Origin: Bryum argenteum | Taxonomy: Eukaryota; Streptophyta; Bryopsida; Bryales; Bryaceae | Direction of reading: 5' to 3' | Assembly: GCA_037043015.1 (NCBI GenBank) | Contig: CM073330.1 | Location: forward strand, 11,364,512 to 11,428,511 | DNA length: 64,000 nt | Shown: positions 35,274 to 46,453 of the stretch, piece by piece | How the letters are laid out: every line of letters starts with the position of its first letter | Position numbering within the stretch: position 1 is the stretch's first letter | Notes under the pieces: model-generated | Told to the model about the DNA's origin: nothing | The model's input: only the letters and a program-made list of their open reading frames with translations | The model's database searches: none | Position numbers and translations under genes: made by a program

Positions 35274-37375
35274 TTAGCTTTGTAGTAACACTTTTCCAAG
35301 TTGTCCAACTTGCTCCGATCTTTTGAGAGCCAATTCAATGTCTCCCAAGTCAAATATTTCACCCACTAAAGGCACCATAATTTTCTCCTCCATAAGCTTA
35401 GCTATGTTGTCAACAAATGGTCCCCATTTCTTTTCATCCTCAAAGAGATTGAACACCAACCAACCAGTAACCTTCACATTTCGAAAGAGGTCTCGAAGCC
35501 CACACAAGACATCATAAGAGCCCGATATAGCACCATAGACCACAACTTCACCACCACCTCTTACACACTCGCATATGGTCTTGGTAAATGATCCTCCCAC
35601 CGCATCGAGGGCTCCATATGCAAGCTTTCCACTTGTTATTTCCTTCACTCGTGCAGCAACATCTTCCTCTGTTGAGGAAATTACCTAATGTAATCAAACC
35701 AAAAGATTAGCATTGTTTGTTTATAAACATCCTCTTGAAAAAGCATTATACCAACAAGTCAAGAGCATGGAATTTGTAGCCCACCTCATGAGCTCCAAGT
35801 GCCTTGAGCTCTTCCTTTTGGGCAGACCGGCGTACAATGTTGATGGTTTTGATACCAAAGTGTTTTGCAAGTTGAATCACCTGTTCGAAATGGTTACACC
35901 CCACTTAATTAATTACATTCTAATTTCCCATGGTGTTAAAGATATCCTACAAATCACAATTCAGGTATGGAGTCATATGCTTAAAAAGAGTAGTTTAAGA
36001 CCCATCTACCAAAAAGTTGGTTCTTTGCCATCTTCAAAGTTTCCACCTGAGATTTTTGCATTCAAATGAGTAAACATATGGAATATGTACACTTAATCAC
36101 CAGGCACCATCCAGTGTAGTATGTATAGAATTCGATCTCACCAAAACCTTATGTTCTACATACCTTTCCAAAAGTACAACATGGATGTTAAATCATGGTA
36201 TATGTGAATGATTGATTTAGTTGGTGACAATGTTACCTGGCGGCCTACAACTGAGCCAGCAGCAGTTTGCAGCAAGAATTCTCCTGCAGGCACTTTGACA
36301 TGCTCGACAAGGCCGAAGGCTGTCCACGGGTTCATCACAAATTGTGCCGCGGCTTGGGTGGAGATGGAGGCCGGCACTGGCCACACCAAATCCTCCGCGA
36401 CGGCAACGTACTCTTGCCATGATCCATTACCTTGCTCCACTGCTTGCCATAGAAAGGGAACCACTCTTTGTCCCACCTCCACTTTTGTCACCTCTTTCCC
36501 TACCTAAAAATTCATTACACTACAGCTCTTAAATTACACAAAGCCCTAATTACAGAAAGTCTCAAATACAAAAAACTGGCAGTAGTGCAGGAAATTGGAA
36601 GTACATTTGCATCATACTTGAAAGACATTTAACAAAACGGATAAAGATGTCATGCAGAGGCCATTATTATCTTCACTCTACTCTTTCCTCCTGAAACCAC
36701 TATACATTTACTAAATAGTTTCTTCTAAAACCCTTTCTAAAAGCCTTCTTGTTGGAGCTTCATGCCAGAGATGATGTTCGTACAAACAGACAGATCTATG
36801 GGGCAGTTTAACAAGCTTCGTAGCATCAAATCATTACCTTTGTATGCTCTAATTGAGAAGACTACCGATTGACTCTGAATTCCTTCACTCTTTACATGGT
36901 GTTGTCAATTAGCGCTTCTACAAGATATCATACCAATCCATTCTGGGGATGTGCAACAAATATTTATACAGCACAGTTTCAGTTGACAATTGCCTCACAA
37001 ATAACCATTGTGATACGTGCACTCTAAAATCTCATCATGTTATCTGGAGAAAATGGTATAACAATGTTATGTCACCTGTAGTTGCTATATTCCAAATCCC
37101 CATCCAGTCTCGCTTCTCATTACAACATTCTCAGTGGATATGGAGTGAGATGCATTTTATTCTCTTACCGAGTGTACAACGCCGACTCCTTCGTAGCCCG
37201 GAACGGCAGGCTCCTGGATTCTTGACGACACGCGGGCCGCTTCATTGAGTTCGTAGGATCGATGGAGCGGGCGTAGTAGCAGACGCACCACCACCTGCTT
37301 CGGGTCTGCAGGCTCCGGCACGGCTCTCGTCACCACCTTCACCTCCCCATTCGCATACACCACTGCTCTCGCCAT
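35274..37375 (-). CDS. MDR-family enoyl reductase / quinone oxidoreductase-like protein
   Basis: Four minus-strand exons, all in phase 0, at 37169-37375, 36237-36503, 35785-35880 and 35274-35684, give 326 residues. The order is an N-terminal GroES-like fold (MARAVVYANGEVKVVTRAV..., VPGYEGVGVV about 58-67), then ASISTQAAAQFVMNPWTAF (about 114-132), and the nucleotide-binding turn TAAGSVVGRQVIQLAKHFG (about 149-167), an AxxGxxG variant. The C-terminal half has GALDAVGG and ends GQLGKVLLQS. No zinc-binding cysteine cluster is seen, so it belongs to the zinc-free group that includes trans-2-enoyl-CoA/ACP reductases (MECR type) and zeta-crystallin-like quinone reductases. NADPH-dependent reduction of an enoyl or quinone substrate is likely; the substrate is unknown. 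All frames and splice sites are intact. Its last exon and downstream DNA are duplicated at 45.5 kb as a pseudogene. Confidence 0.85.
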
Positions 37376-38442
37376 CGATCACTACCCTCCCGCCTTCAAA
37401 ACACACAACCTTACTACCTTAACATCATCAGCAGTTTACTACGGATTCCATGGTGACATAAAAACATGTGCAAGATATCATAATCTTAACCCAAATGTAG
37501 AAATTGGGAAAGTACTCCATGGCAAAAGTGATCAGCTAAAGTGGTTAAAATTCTGCACAGAAATGTAAAACTAATCTTGCACTCCCCATTTGAAATGTCG
37601 AACTTACCTTGTGCCCTGGGGACTCTCAAACTCTTGCGGAATTATGATCCAGTGGTATCGAAGTCCGCAATCGAGGCAGTGGCACAACAGGTTCCTATGA
37701 CAATGGCTACTTCATCAGCTGGCTACGCTTTGGGACTCCGTACACCATCGTGTTGTGAGTGATCGCGTGTGTAAGCGACGGAATTTGTTAGTGCGGTGAT
37801 GGTGGTGGAAGGAGTTTTCAGGCATGGTGAGTGCGACTGTAGCTGCAGTGAATCGAAGCAACCTCTGAAAGTTCCGACTGGAATCAATAATGACGCATAC
37901 TGATGTCAAGCAGATGGAAGAGTCTCCTGAGTGACTTTTCAAGTGCAGGGCATGGCTTTGTGGATTTCAAAGTTGGAGCTTGAAGTTTCAGCATGATTTG
38001 CGTCTGAGGTGTTCCTTAGGGGTGGAGGCTGGTTTTTGAGTTGGGGGCTGTTGAAATAGAGCTTCCTCATTGGAGTAGGAGTTCAGGTTAGCCACTATAA
38101 GGAGTTTGCATGAGGAATGTGGATCAATACTATTTGAATATATTTGTCTTACTCGAGATTCGTTTTTATATTAGCACATAAGTGTCACTGACAGGGCTCC
38201 AAGTGAAAGAATATGAAGCTCCACAATGACAAGTTCTTCTGATCTTCAAAACCTTATAAGATGCTATTTTTTCCCCAATCACGCTTCTTGCTTTGGTGTA
38301 TATCTACTTCGCAAATGATTTTATATATTTATATTGATTGTAAGGGGGATAAACTGAGACAAACATGGGGAAGAAAAGAATTTTTGGGTCTTGTATTGTC
38401 AACCTCTTCAAAGTCAGTCGAGGATTTGGTCAATGAAGGTAC
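37376..38442. other. Upstream region of the MDR gene, no supported gene
   Basis: Presumably holds the promoter of the minus-strand MDR gene. A plus-strand frame at about 37541-37762 is not recognised. From about 38380 to 38442 the sequence matches the exon edge at 47591-47640 (AACCTCTTC.TAGTCAGTCGAGGATTT), so a broken array unit begins here. Confidence 0.5.
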
Positions 38443-38446
38443 TTAA

Positions 38447-38873
38447 CCCCTAAACGCCCAAGGGGGGGTAAAGCTCCTAACAATTGGTTATAATGCTGAT
38501 TTTTTCAAAACTGCGTAAAAACAAATAAAAGATGAAAATGGAAAATCCAACCGTAGGATCTTCTTTGGAGCATGGCAATTAGTATGACCACCAAGTTGCA
38601 TGCCATTTGGAGGTATGGATTTCAAGATCCATGCAAAAAAAAGGTGAAGATCACACCACCAAAACTTTCATGAAAAATCTCTTTCGCCCACTCTCACAAA
38701 TTGAGGATCAAGGTTTTTACTATTTATCCAAGGAGGGAGTAGAGTAAACCCACCGAGGAGTTGAGCAAAAAAAACGGCGGATGAAAAATCGATGGGATGA
38801 AAGCGGGGTTGTGCACCAAAGACGGAGCCTCACATCCAAAATGTCGAAAAACGACACCGTGGGCGCTTAAGGG
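38447..38873. mobile_element. TTAA-flanked inverted-repeat element (427 bp)
   Basis: Flanked by TTAA at 38443-38446 and 38874-38877. The left end is CCCCTAAACGCCCAAGG; the right end is GGGCGCTTAAGGG. Near the right end is CAAAATGTCGAAAAACGACA, a short palindrome shared with the elements at 44472 and 61531. It has no coding capacity. The matching point in the array near 47640 has TTCTTCAATTGG and no element. Confidence 0.8.
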
Positions 38874-38959
38874 TTAAGTTGACCAAGTAGAAATAAACTT
38901 ATAGTTTTCCAAGTCTTCCAACCTCTAGTACCTCTTTGAAGAAGTAATGGATTGTTTTT

Positions 38960-39720
38960 AAAATTTTAAAAATAAACAAATTTTAAAAATAAAAAAATCA
39001 AGGGATATGATTTTACAAGTGAGAGGAATATAAATCTAGATATGGTGTACATGTACATCTACAATTTAGGTACTAAATCCTATGGGTGCATACTTCAAAA
39101 TTTGGAAATTGCATCTTACATCAAATGAGGGCACTTCTGAGAGTTTTTGGGAGTTTTGCGGCTACTCTTCTGGAGGGGGTTAATATGAACTAATAAGTTT
39201 TTAGAGGTTTCAACGAAGACTCTTGTAAAGTATCAAAACAAACTATAATTAGTAAAAGTAGAGTCTTAATCCCTAAATCTCCTTGTTGCAAAAACGGTCT
39301 AAGACACAAAATTTGACCCATCCCTTAGATTAAACTCAAAAATTCTCAATCTAAGCATTATTTGAAGGGTTCAACCGTAAGATCTCAAAGTTCACTTAAC
39401 ATTTTTCTCACATACCACATTTGAACCGTTCATTCTTTCACATATGTGAGATTATAATGGTCCAAGTTGGCTGTGTTTTTCTCCTCCAAAACCTCCAAAA
39501 TCCATTTCGGGTTTTAAGGAGAGTTAGGGGTTAAGAGGAGGATGACTTTAACCCCTAAAGTTGATATCCAAACTCCGATGCATAGAAACACGGAAAGAAT
39601 TCCCACGCGTGTAGATTTGAGTTGATTGTTGAATCCCAACTTTAATTAACCACATAAGGTAACTCTACATCTATTGAGTGTTATAGAATAAGTTTAAAGG
39701 GATGTGTCGCAAATGTCTTG
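38960..39720. repeat. Dispersed repeat, second copy of 12300-12990
   Basis: Shares TTTAGGTACTA.A.CCTA.G, CATACTTCAAAA and GGGCACTT.TGAG with the earlier copy. It is interrupted by the TTAA element at 39270-39530. The earlier copy is continuous at that point (ACTAGTAAGAGGAGGGTGG). Confidence 0.7.
39270..39530. mobile_element. TTAA-flanked inverted-repeat element (261 bp)
   Basis: Flanked by TTAA at 39266-39269 and 39531-39534. Ends are TCCCTAAATCTCC and GGAGAGTTAGGGG (inverse complement CCCCTAACTCTCC). The related repeat at about 12590 lacks it. The ends differ from the CGCCC type, so it is a second subfamily with the same target. Confidence 0.75.
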
Positions 39721-40489
39721 TGAAGTTCAACACCATTGAAGCTATACACGTGAAATAAAAATCATTCGTGTTACCTAGAAGCGTTTTGCAAGAAGAAGTT
39801 GAGCAAACCAATCTCTAAGAGAAGATTTGGAAATCAATCTTCTTGTTATCGTAAATCTCTTTAGGAGGCTTTAGGGTTTCTATGTTCAGAGGGAACTCGC
39901 ACCGCAAAGACCGTCACATTTATCAGCAACAAATACCTCAAAGGAAGAAACTTTAAGTAAGACAACAAAAAAGAAGATCTTGAAAGTTATATGTAGATTT
40001 ATTGAAGAGATGGACTCAATGTGGAGAGAAATACTCTCAGAGTGGGGTTTACCCTCGGGTCACGGCCATTGGAGGATGTAGGTCAAGCTATCCCATGTGG
40101 CATGCGCATGGATTCTTGGGGTCATAAATAAAAAAGTTTCTTAGGTGCATTTATTGTCATAACATGTCCCCCAAGTAGAAGAAAAGAATCCACCAAATTG
40201 GTTTACGATTTTGCTTGTTTTGGGGCCATGTGAGTCACTACTAAATGCTGATATGAAAGGAAATTGGTGCAAGTCAAGAACATTAGAATATAGTTGGCCC
40301 TCACTTCTAGAATAAACCTATCTACCAATAGGAGGTGTGGCTTTCTTGCACTTTGATCTACTTTTTAGCCTTGACTCATGGTGTAGATTGTAAACCAATC
40401 CGTACACTTCAGGTCTTTTTATAAAGTGGTAGGGAACTCTTTGCATGTTTTAAGGTAAATTTTTGTGAAAATGCACAGCGAGCTCGAGC

Positions 40490-40600
40490 CAGCACGAGCA
40501 CGGTGGTAAGAGCCCATTGTCCTGGTGCTAGTTTGAGTTCGTTTTGGTATTTTGGAGCATTTAAATGTCACCATCGCGATCGCTAGTTCGAGCCACGTAC
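40490..40600 (+). repeat. tRNA-like module, unit W1
   Basis: A-box-like AGCACGGTGGTAAGAGCCC and B-box-like TAGTTCGAGCC about 75 bases later. Same place as in the other array units. Confidence 0.55.
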
Positions 40601-40834
40601 AAGTGCCTCCTACATTACTCAAATACGCCATCACATGAGTCGGTAAGACATTGGATTACGTTATCTCAAGAGCATTCTTGTAATTTGTATAAAGAAAACT
40701 TCTGGAAGGTTTTCATACTTTTATGTTGTGAAGAGGTGTTTTTTGGTTACACTTGTTCAGCTAATAGAAAGAGAAAAATATTCCATTAAGTGTAGTTGAG
40801 TCTAGTTGCCCTTTCGACCGTATAGAATACTTAA

Positions 40835-41384
40835 CCCTTAGAGGCCCAAGGAGTTTGAAGAAAAACAAAGATGTAGTATAAAGTATGCATTCCTCTACAG
40901 TTATGAAGCATTGCTCTAAAGACCTTAATGATGACCTTAATCCCTTATTTAGATGCACATTGTTAAATTATCTAAACTAGTAACTATTATTTTTATAATG
41001 AAATGAAGAAACAAAAACTTTCATAATCAATATGAAATTGTATTTCTATCATTAATATTTGGGAATTGATATAATTGGCTCAAATCACATATTATATGAT
41101 AAAGTAGAGAGAGGTCACCATTCACCAATAACCTCCAACAAACACTATTAGTTTTCCAAAATAGTAAGTTTTTTAATACTAAGAACACCTTCCACTGTTT
41201 GTGTTTGAAAGTGTATTGTGAGATTTTTATGAATTCAAACAAGGTTCTGTAAACTAGATGTGGTTCCAAAATCACCAAACTTTTGGAAAGATAAAACAAA
41301 ATCCAAAAACAACATTTTTCTTAATTGAGTACAGCTCCTTTAATTTGGGGATCTCCATAAAATGATTGATTGCGCCCTTAGGGT
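40835..41384. mobile_element. TTAA-flanked element (~550 bp), copy in unit W1
   Basis: Starts CCCTTAGAGGCCCAAGG after TTAA (40831-40834). Ends with GCGCCCTTAGGGT before TTAA (about 41385-41388). Units X (49076) and Y (53455) carry the same insertion at the same point. Units Z (30919-30922) and W2 (about 42208) do not. Confidence 0.75.
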
Positions 41385-41760
41385 TTAATATTTCCAAGGA
41401 GCATCTTGACGTTTTAGTCTTTTGTGCTAATGGAGAAGACTATTACAATCATGATGTTTGTAACCTTTCCGTGTATATCAGATTGGTTGACTCTCAAGGG
41501 TTGTGATTGGTCAACCTTTAAAGGGTTATGATTCATTGACCTTTAAAGGGTTATCATTCATTGAGCTTTTAAGAATTGTTATTGGTTGACCTTTAAATGT
41601 CAAAGTCTTTGTTTTAATAAATTATATTCATTTTTGTATTTGCTAAATAGCCCAAACAACCACTTTGAGAAATTCAGAACTCTGAAACCTTGCCTCACCT
41701 ACCTACAAAGAGTTTTGAGAAGAAATTTATATGAAAAAAAAGTTTGGTGAGTTGGCTCTC

Positions 41761-42646
41761 AAACATACTGTACACATCTTCACTAGGTGTGTAGTTTTCT
41801 TTTTTACTATAACAAATAAAATAACCATGTGGTGGGTTCTTTGGACTAGTGTAAACCCGCCCTTATACTTCAAGTCTTCTTCTAAACTTCCATGCAACTT
41901 TTTGGATGTTAAAAAGAAAATTCTTGTGAAAATGCACAACAGAGTTGAGCTCGTACCCGTACGGTGGTAAGAGACCACGGTTCGGGTGCTAGTTTGACTT
42001 TGTTTTGGAGCACTCAGCAGTCACCATCGCCGTCGCGGGTTCGAGCCGCTTACAATGTGTTATTAAAACCTATGGAGGGGTTTAAATTTTTATGTTGTGA
42101 AGAGATGTTTTATGGTTACACCTAGATTCTATTAGCTAATAGAAAGAGAAAAATATTGCATTAAGTTGATAAATTTGAGTGAAGTTGCCCTTTCATCCTA
42201 ATAGAATTCTCGATGTTTTCAAGGAGAATCCTTGACATTTTAGTCTTTTGTGCTAACACATCAAAAGACTATTACAATTGTGTGCATGTGTCATTGGTTC
42301 ACCTTTCAAGGTTTGTAATTGGTCATTCTTTTAAGGGTTATGATTCATCGACCTATTAAGAATTGTAGTTGGTCGACCTTTAAAGACCCGTATTTCGTCG
42401 AAGTCTGTGTTTTGATAAGTGATATTCATTTGTTTTATTTTGTATATACGTGAGCCTATTCATCGTCTACCAAGCACAATAGATGTTGCACTTGCGACCA
42501 ACTTGGTTGGTTTCACCGCACTTGTTTAAGTAGTTACATAGAGGTGATTGACTCTTTATTTTTAATAGCAAAAACAACCATTTTGGGTAACTGAAAACTT
42601 TGCAGCCTTACCACACCTACCTACAAACAATTTTGGAAAAACATTA
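41761..42646. repeat. Array unit W2 (short)
   Basis: A second, roughly 0.9-kb copy of the block that holds the tRNA-like module, directly after W1. It has no TTAA element at the site used in W1, X and Y. It ends with TTTTGGAAAAACATTA, which is the uninterrupted form of the Helitron's left flank. Confidence 0.7.
41945..42055 (+). repeat. tRNA-like module, unit W2
   Basis: ACGGTGGTAAGAGACCACGG and, about 75 bases on, CGCGGGTTCGAGCCGC. The clearest B box of the set. Confidence 0.6.
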
Positions 42647-42755
42647 TATGGAATAAAAGTTTGGTGGGTTGGCACTCAAACGTTTTTTAGCGATGTAGGG
42701 CTGTAGTTTATTATTTTATAAGCCTCCAAAATTAGAAATTAGACACATTTGTCAT

Positions 42756-43356
42756 TGTTAACCGGGGATTTACCTAGCCAGTAAAAGAGTAAATCTTCTA
42801 GTAGTCTATTAAGTCCTGGGATGAAATCCTGTGCTGGGATGAAATCCTGTCCTGGGATGAAATCCTGTGCTGGGATAAAATCCTGTTCTTGGATGAAATC
42901 CTGTGGATGGATGAAGGTGGCTAGGGTTGGAGATTAGGGTTTGGCGGCCAGGGTTTGGAGGAGTTTTTGGAGCTCTCTCTCTCTCTCTCTCGTGCTGGAG
43001 CTAGGAGCGTGTGTGTGGTGTGTGTGTGGAGTGTTGGATAGTGACAGGAACTACGGCTTAGGTCAGTTCATGGTACCTGGAAGGACCAGGTAGCACTGCC
43101 AGGGCAGGAAATGCTTGTACCACTATCATTTTTTTCAATGACATTATGAAAGGATTTGTATGTAAAGGTGTTAAACTTAAGTGTTGAGATTTCTGTGTTA
43201 GTATTGGGAGCAGTATTGAGAGCAGTATCAGGAGCAGTATTGAGAGCAGTATCAGGAGCAGTATTGGGTGAGAGTATATAGAATTTTTAGGGTTTCGGAG
43301 AGTTGCAACATCATAGGTAAGGTATTTGGAGGGGTATGAAGAATACCACTTTCACA
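42756..43356. mobile_element. Solo LTR (601 bp), LTR-retrotransposon fossil
   Basis: Starts TGTTAACCGG and ends TTTCACA, flanked by the exact 5-bp repeat GTCAT (42751-42755 and 43357-43361). The duplicate at about 33990 lacks it. Inside are tandem copies of a 15-base GGGATGAAATCCTGT-type unit, a (CT)n run and a short GAGCAGTAT-type repeat. No internal region is left, so it is a recombination remnant. The exact target repeat suggests a fairly recent insertion. Superfamily cannot be told from the LTR alone. Confidence 0.85.
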
Positions 43357-43741
43357 GTCATGTGGGCACTTTTGAAGCCATCATATGGGCCAATGAGCTT
43401 AAAGCCTAAATATTTCATAAATATTCTATCTAGGTGTTCACCATCCAAATTTCTAACACGAGCAATATAGGTGAGAGGGCCACGCCTAATTTACTTTGTC
43501 AACCCTAAATTTTAAAGTCAAAGAAGTTTATTGTGTTTATTATTATGAGTCAAACCACAAGCTTGAAAGAATGTGGAAGGATAGATGATCGTGCTTTGTG
43601 TAAACATGAAAACCTGAAAAGTCCTTGTGAGGTTGCAAACAACTTGATACATTCAGAAGCAAGAAGTTTTGCTTACAATAACTTGTAAATTTTTGTCTAC
43701 TTTGTTTAGACTTTAGAGTTCAAGCCAAATGAGAGTTCATC

Positions 43742-44005
43742 CTAGGGAACCCTTATTTCAAACTTGCCCAAAACTTTATTGTATTTTCCAATGCTCTTGT
43801 AAAGTGTTGAAATTTTATGTACATCTTCCCATGATTGAAAGATTGCCGGATAATTTAAATACCTCCTTGTTGAACAAACTGAGAAATGATAGGTAACTCC
43901 GATCCACAACATATCTTCTAAAAAAATCCTTGTGTTTTTTTTATATATTTCCAATGCTTGGTTGAAATCCGTAGGGTGTAATATCTTGAAAATCCTAGTT
44001 TCCAT
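43742..44005 (-). other. Unidentified minus-strand ORF shared by both duplicates
   Basis: An 87-codon frame (containing VTYHFSVCSTRRYLNYP and SWEDVHKISTLYKSIGKY) has a close relative at 34344-34550. I do not recognise it. It may be a decayed exon of a host gene downstream of the MDR gene. Conservation of the frame in both copies could simply reflect a recent duplication. Confidence 0.25.
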
Positions 44006-44471
44006 ATAATTACCGGAACTCTTATTCTCTACGGTAATTTTTATTTATTTATTTATATATGAACAATATGAAAGCTTCTCGTAATAGGGCTTTACAAGAT
44101 CTTATACTTATGAGGTATGATTTTGAAAATCATCATGTGAAGAATCTTGAAAATAAACTTGTTGATTAGTTTATCTAGGGAGAAAGTTGGAGATTATTGC
44201 CCCCTTGGGCCTGTAGGGGTTCATATAATGATACCTCCATATTCTTGATTTAGATATTGTACAATGTTCTTGTGTTTTTGAACACTCATCCAATTATATT
44301 TCAATGACTAAGAAATATTCTCCGAAGACCCTTATATCTGTAGCTAAGAGTTACACCTACCATTAAAATTAAAACCTTCGTATAAAAATGTAAATTTTTA
44401 TTAGAAAACTTGACAAAACTTGACGAAACTTGAGGAAACTTGACCAAATTTAACAGGTGTCAAAGCACTAG

Positions 44472-45078
44472 CCCCTAAATGGTTTGACTCATTTGTAGTA
44501 AAATGAACACATCCTCAAAAACATTGTCATAGGTGGAGGTAAAAGTGTGTTATCCAAATCTCAACCGTACAATCTTGTCGTGGACATATTGAACATCATG
44601 TGGGTCAAATTTTGAGTCATGAGGCTTCATAGATTGCGAGATCATAATGTATTAATACTCAAAAATGATCACATAATTTCATCATTTTCACTTTAAAGTG
44701 AAAATGCTACCATTAGACTTATTGCAATGAAAAAGTCACCAATTAGAATGTTGTTCACCTTCATCTCAGTAGCATCCTTGAACAAAAAAAAACCATGAGA
44801 AAAATTTCTTTGTGCAAATTATGGCCTTGCAATGGTGAAAACTGCCCTAAATTTTACAAAGGAAAAAATGTCTAAAACTAGGCTGCTGACACTGAAATGC
44901 ATGCCATTAATTCATACTTCATTGTATGGGTTTGAGATTTTTAGGACATGAACTAGACTTAATTTGGGACCCAACCCAAGTGATTTCGTCCAAAACGGAG
45001 TCCGGATGAAGAAGTTATGGCTCTCCAAAGTTTCTGTCATCCAAAATGTCGTTTTTCGACATTCGGCCCGCTTAAGGG
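44472..45078. mobile_element. CTAG-flanked inverted-repeat element (607 bp)
   Basis: Flanked by CTAG at 44468-44471 and 45079-45082. The duplicate has a single CTAG at 35103-35106 (GAAGCACTAGGGTGCATC), so insertion copied four bases. Ends are CCCCTAAATGG and CCCGCTTAAGGG. Its interior is a clear relative of the TTAA element at 61531-62504 (shared TTTCATCATTTTCACTTT and GCTACCA..). It also carries AATGTCGTTTTTCGACATT near the right end. No coding capacity. Confidence 0.85.
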
Positions 45079-45249
45079 CTAGGGTGCATCACTTGCTATG
45101 TTACAAATCTATTCCATATTCATCAAAAAACTAAGTATTGAGGCAAGAAATAGCTTCAAATTTTCAGAGATTGAAAAAACTTCAATAATTGATCATACAA
45201 CAAATTTGTACACTTAAGTCACCACCAATTTAAAATCTTTACTAATTAT

Positions 45250-45514
45250 TTAGCTTTGTAGTAACACTTTTCCAAGTTGTCCAACTTGCTCCTATCTTTT
45301 GAGAGCCAATTCAATGTCTCCCAAGTCAAAAGTCTCACCCACCAAAGGCAACATAACTTTCTCCTCCATAAGCTTAGCTATGTTGTCAACAAATGGTCCC
45401 CATTTCTTTTCATCCTCAAAGAGATTGAACACCAACCAACCTCTAACCTTCACATTTTGAAAGAGGTCTCGGAGCCCACACGAGACATCATAAGAGCCCG
45501 ACATAGCACCAAAT
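45250..45514 (-). pseudogene. MDR reductase, partial duplicate of last exon
   Basis: Closely matches the last exon of the MDR gene (for example SGSYDVSCGLRDLFQNVKV against SGSYDVLCGLRDLFRNVKV), but begins mid-exon, with no upstream exons, and has a premature stop near the end where the parent has a serine codon before EQVGQLGK. A dead copy produced by the 1.65-kb segment duplication. Confidence 0.9.
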
Positions 45515-46319
45515 ACACTGCTATGCCAAATAATTAATTAATTTTGTATTCTTGAATTTGGCACAACTACTTTTTTGGCGATTCTGGATATTTTGATAGT
45601 ACAAATATGTCTCTTTTATTTTTTCTTAATTTATGGATTTTTCAGCATCTAAAAATAGGTCATAATTTCTGAGGAAATGGCCATGAAGGTTCTATAGTAG
45701 GATCCTCAAATTTCATTCGTAGATGTGCGATGTAAGAGGATGTGCTCAAAGTAGAGCTTTGAATCATTAAGACACTTATTTTGGACGAGCGGAAGTAGTT
45801 GATTTGTTTATATCATAGTCATATATAACAATGCAATAATTTGATGTTGCAATAGTATGAAATTTCTATCAATGGCTAAGTGCACCAATCCATAAGTGAT
45901 CATAATGATCTGCCATGCATAATTCTTGCCTCAACAATTAAGGTCGCTTTACATGAGGAGTCAAGTAGTCTAGGGACCAATGGAAAGACATTTTCCTGGA
46001 TATGACTATCCCACTTCTTGAAATCATCAAAGAGAACCTTACATGAGGAGTTAAGGCCAATTTTCAAAAATTATATATCAATAAAAAGGAGACAATTTAT
46101 GGCATGGCCAAGGGTCCATCCTTTGGAGCTACAAAACCAATTTATGGTCTAGGGCCCCTTTCTTGATTTTGTCACAAAAGTACCATTTCACTAATGTGAA
46201 CAAATCAAAGTCTAGAGTATAGTCAAATTACAAATTGTCTAATAATTCCTTCCAAAAGATAAATCATAGGATTTTAGAAATGGAGGAACATGCCCCTACT
46301 TTATCAATCCTCAAAGGTG

Positions 46320-46453
46320 AAAAAAAATTCCACGGTTGCTTCAGGAGACAACTGAGATAGGGGATGCTCTGCAAATGCAAGATTCAAGCGCTTCTCTAGC
46401 TCTTCGAAGACTTCACACTCGCAATGGGTTTCCCGTTGTATTTCTCGGAGTTC
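46320..46453 (-). pseudogene. Decayed exon, unidentified gene (unit X)
   Basis: After an acceptor (TTGTAG) the minus strand reads ELREIQRETHCECEVFEELE and then KRLNLAFAEHPLSQLSPEA. This is an acidic, helical, cysteine-containing stretch that I do not recognise. Related exons are at about 28255-28393 and 50450-50578. This copy is the best preserved. It probably belongs to the same gene as the exon at 47593-47837. Confidence 0.45.

Larger units (their letters stand above)
39721..41760. repeat. Array unit W1
   Basis: Begins with TGTCTTGTGAAGTTCAACAC (as at 47930 and 52318) and runs through the GGAGGATGTAGGTCAAGCTA block (about 40070), the tRNA-like module and a TTAA element, to AAGTTTGGTGAGTTGGC (41741). 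No supported gene. Minus-strand frames near 40761-41299 lie inside the element and do not look coding. Confidence 0.75.
42647..45514. repeat. Duplicate of the MDR gene's 3' end and flank
   Basis: Matches 33890-35535 in order and length: after removing the solo LTR with its 5-bp repeat and the CTAG element with its 4-bp repeat, 1651 bases remain against 1646. The match stops inside the last MDR exon at 45514/35535. So a segment of about 1.65 kb was duplicated, and two elements later inserted in this copy only. Confidence 0.9.

Noticed and set aside
40761-41299. Minus-strand frames of 65-90 codons in unit W1
   Set aside because: They fall within the TTAA element, are not kept in the X and Y copies, and show no protein features.
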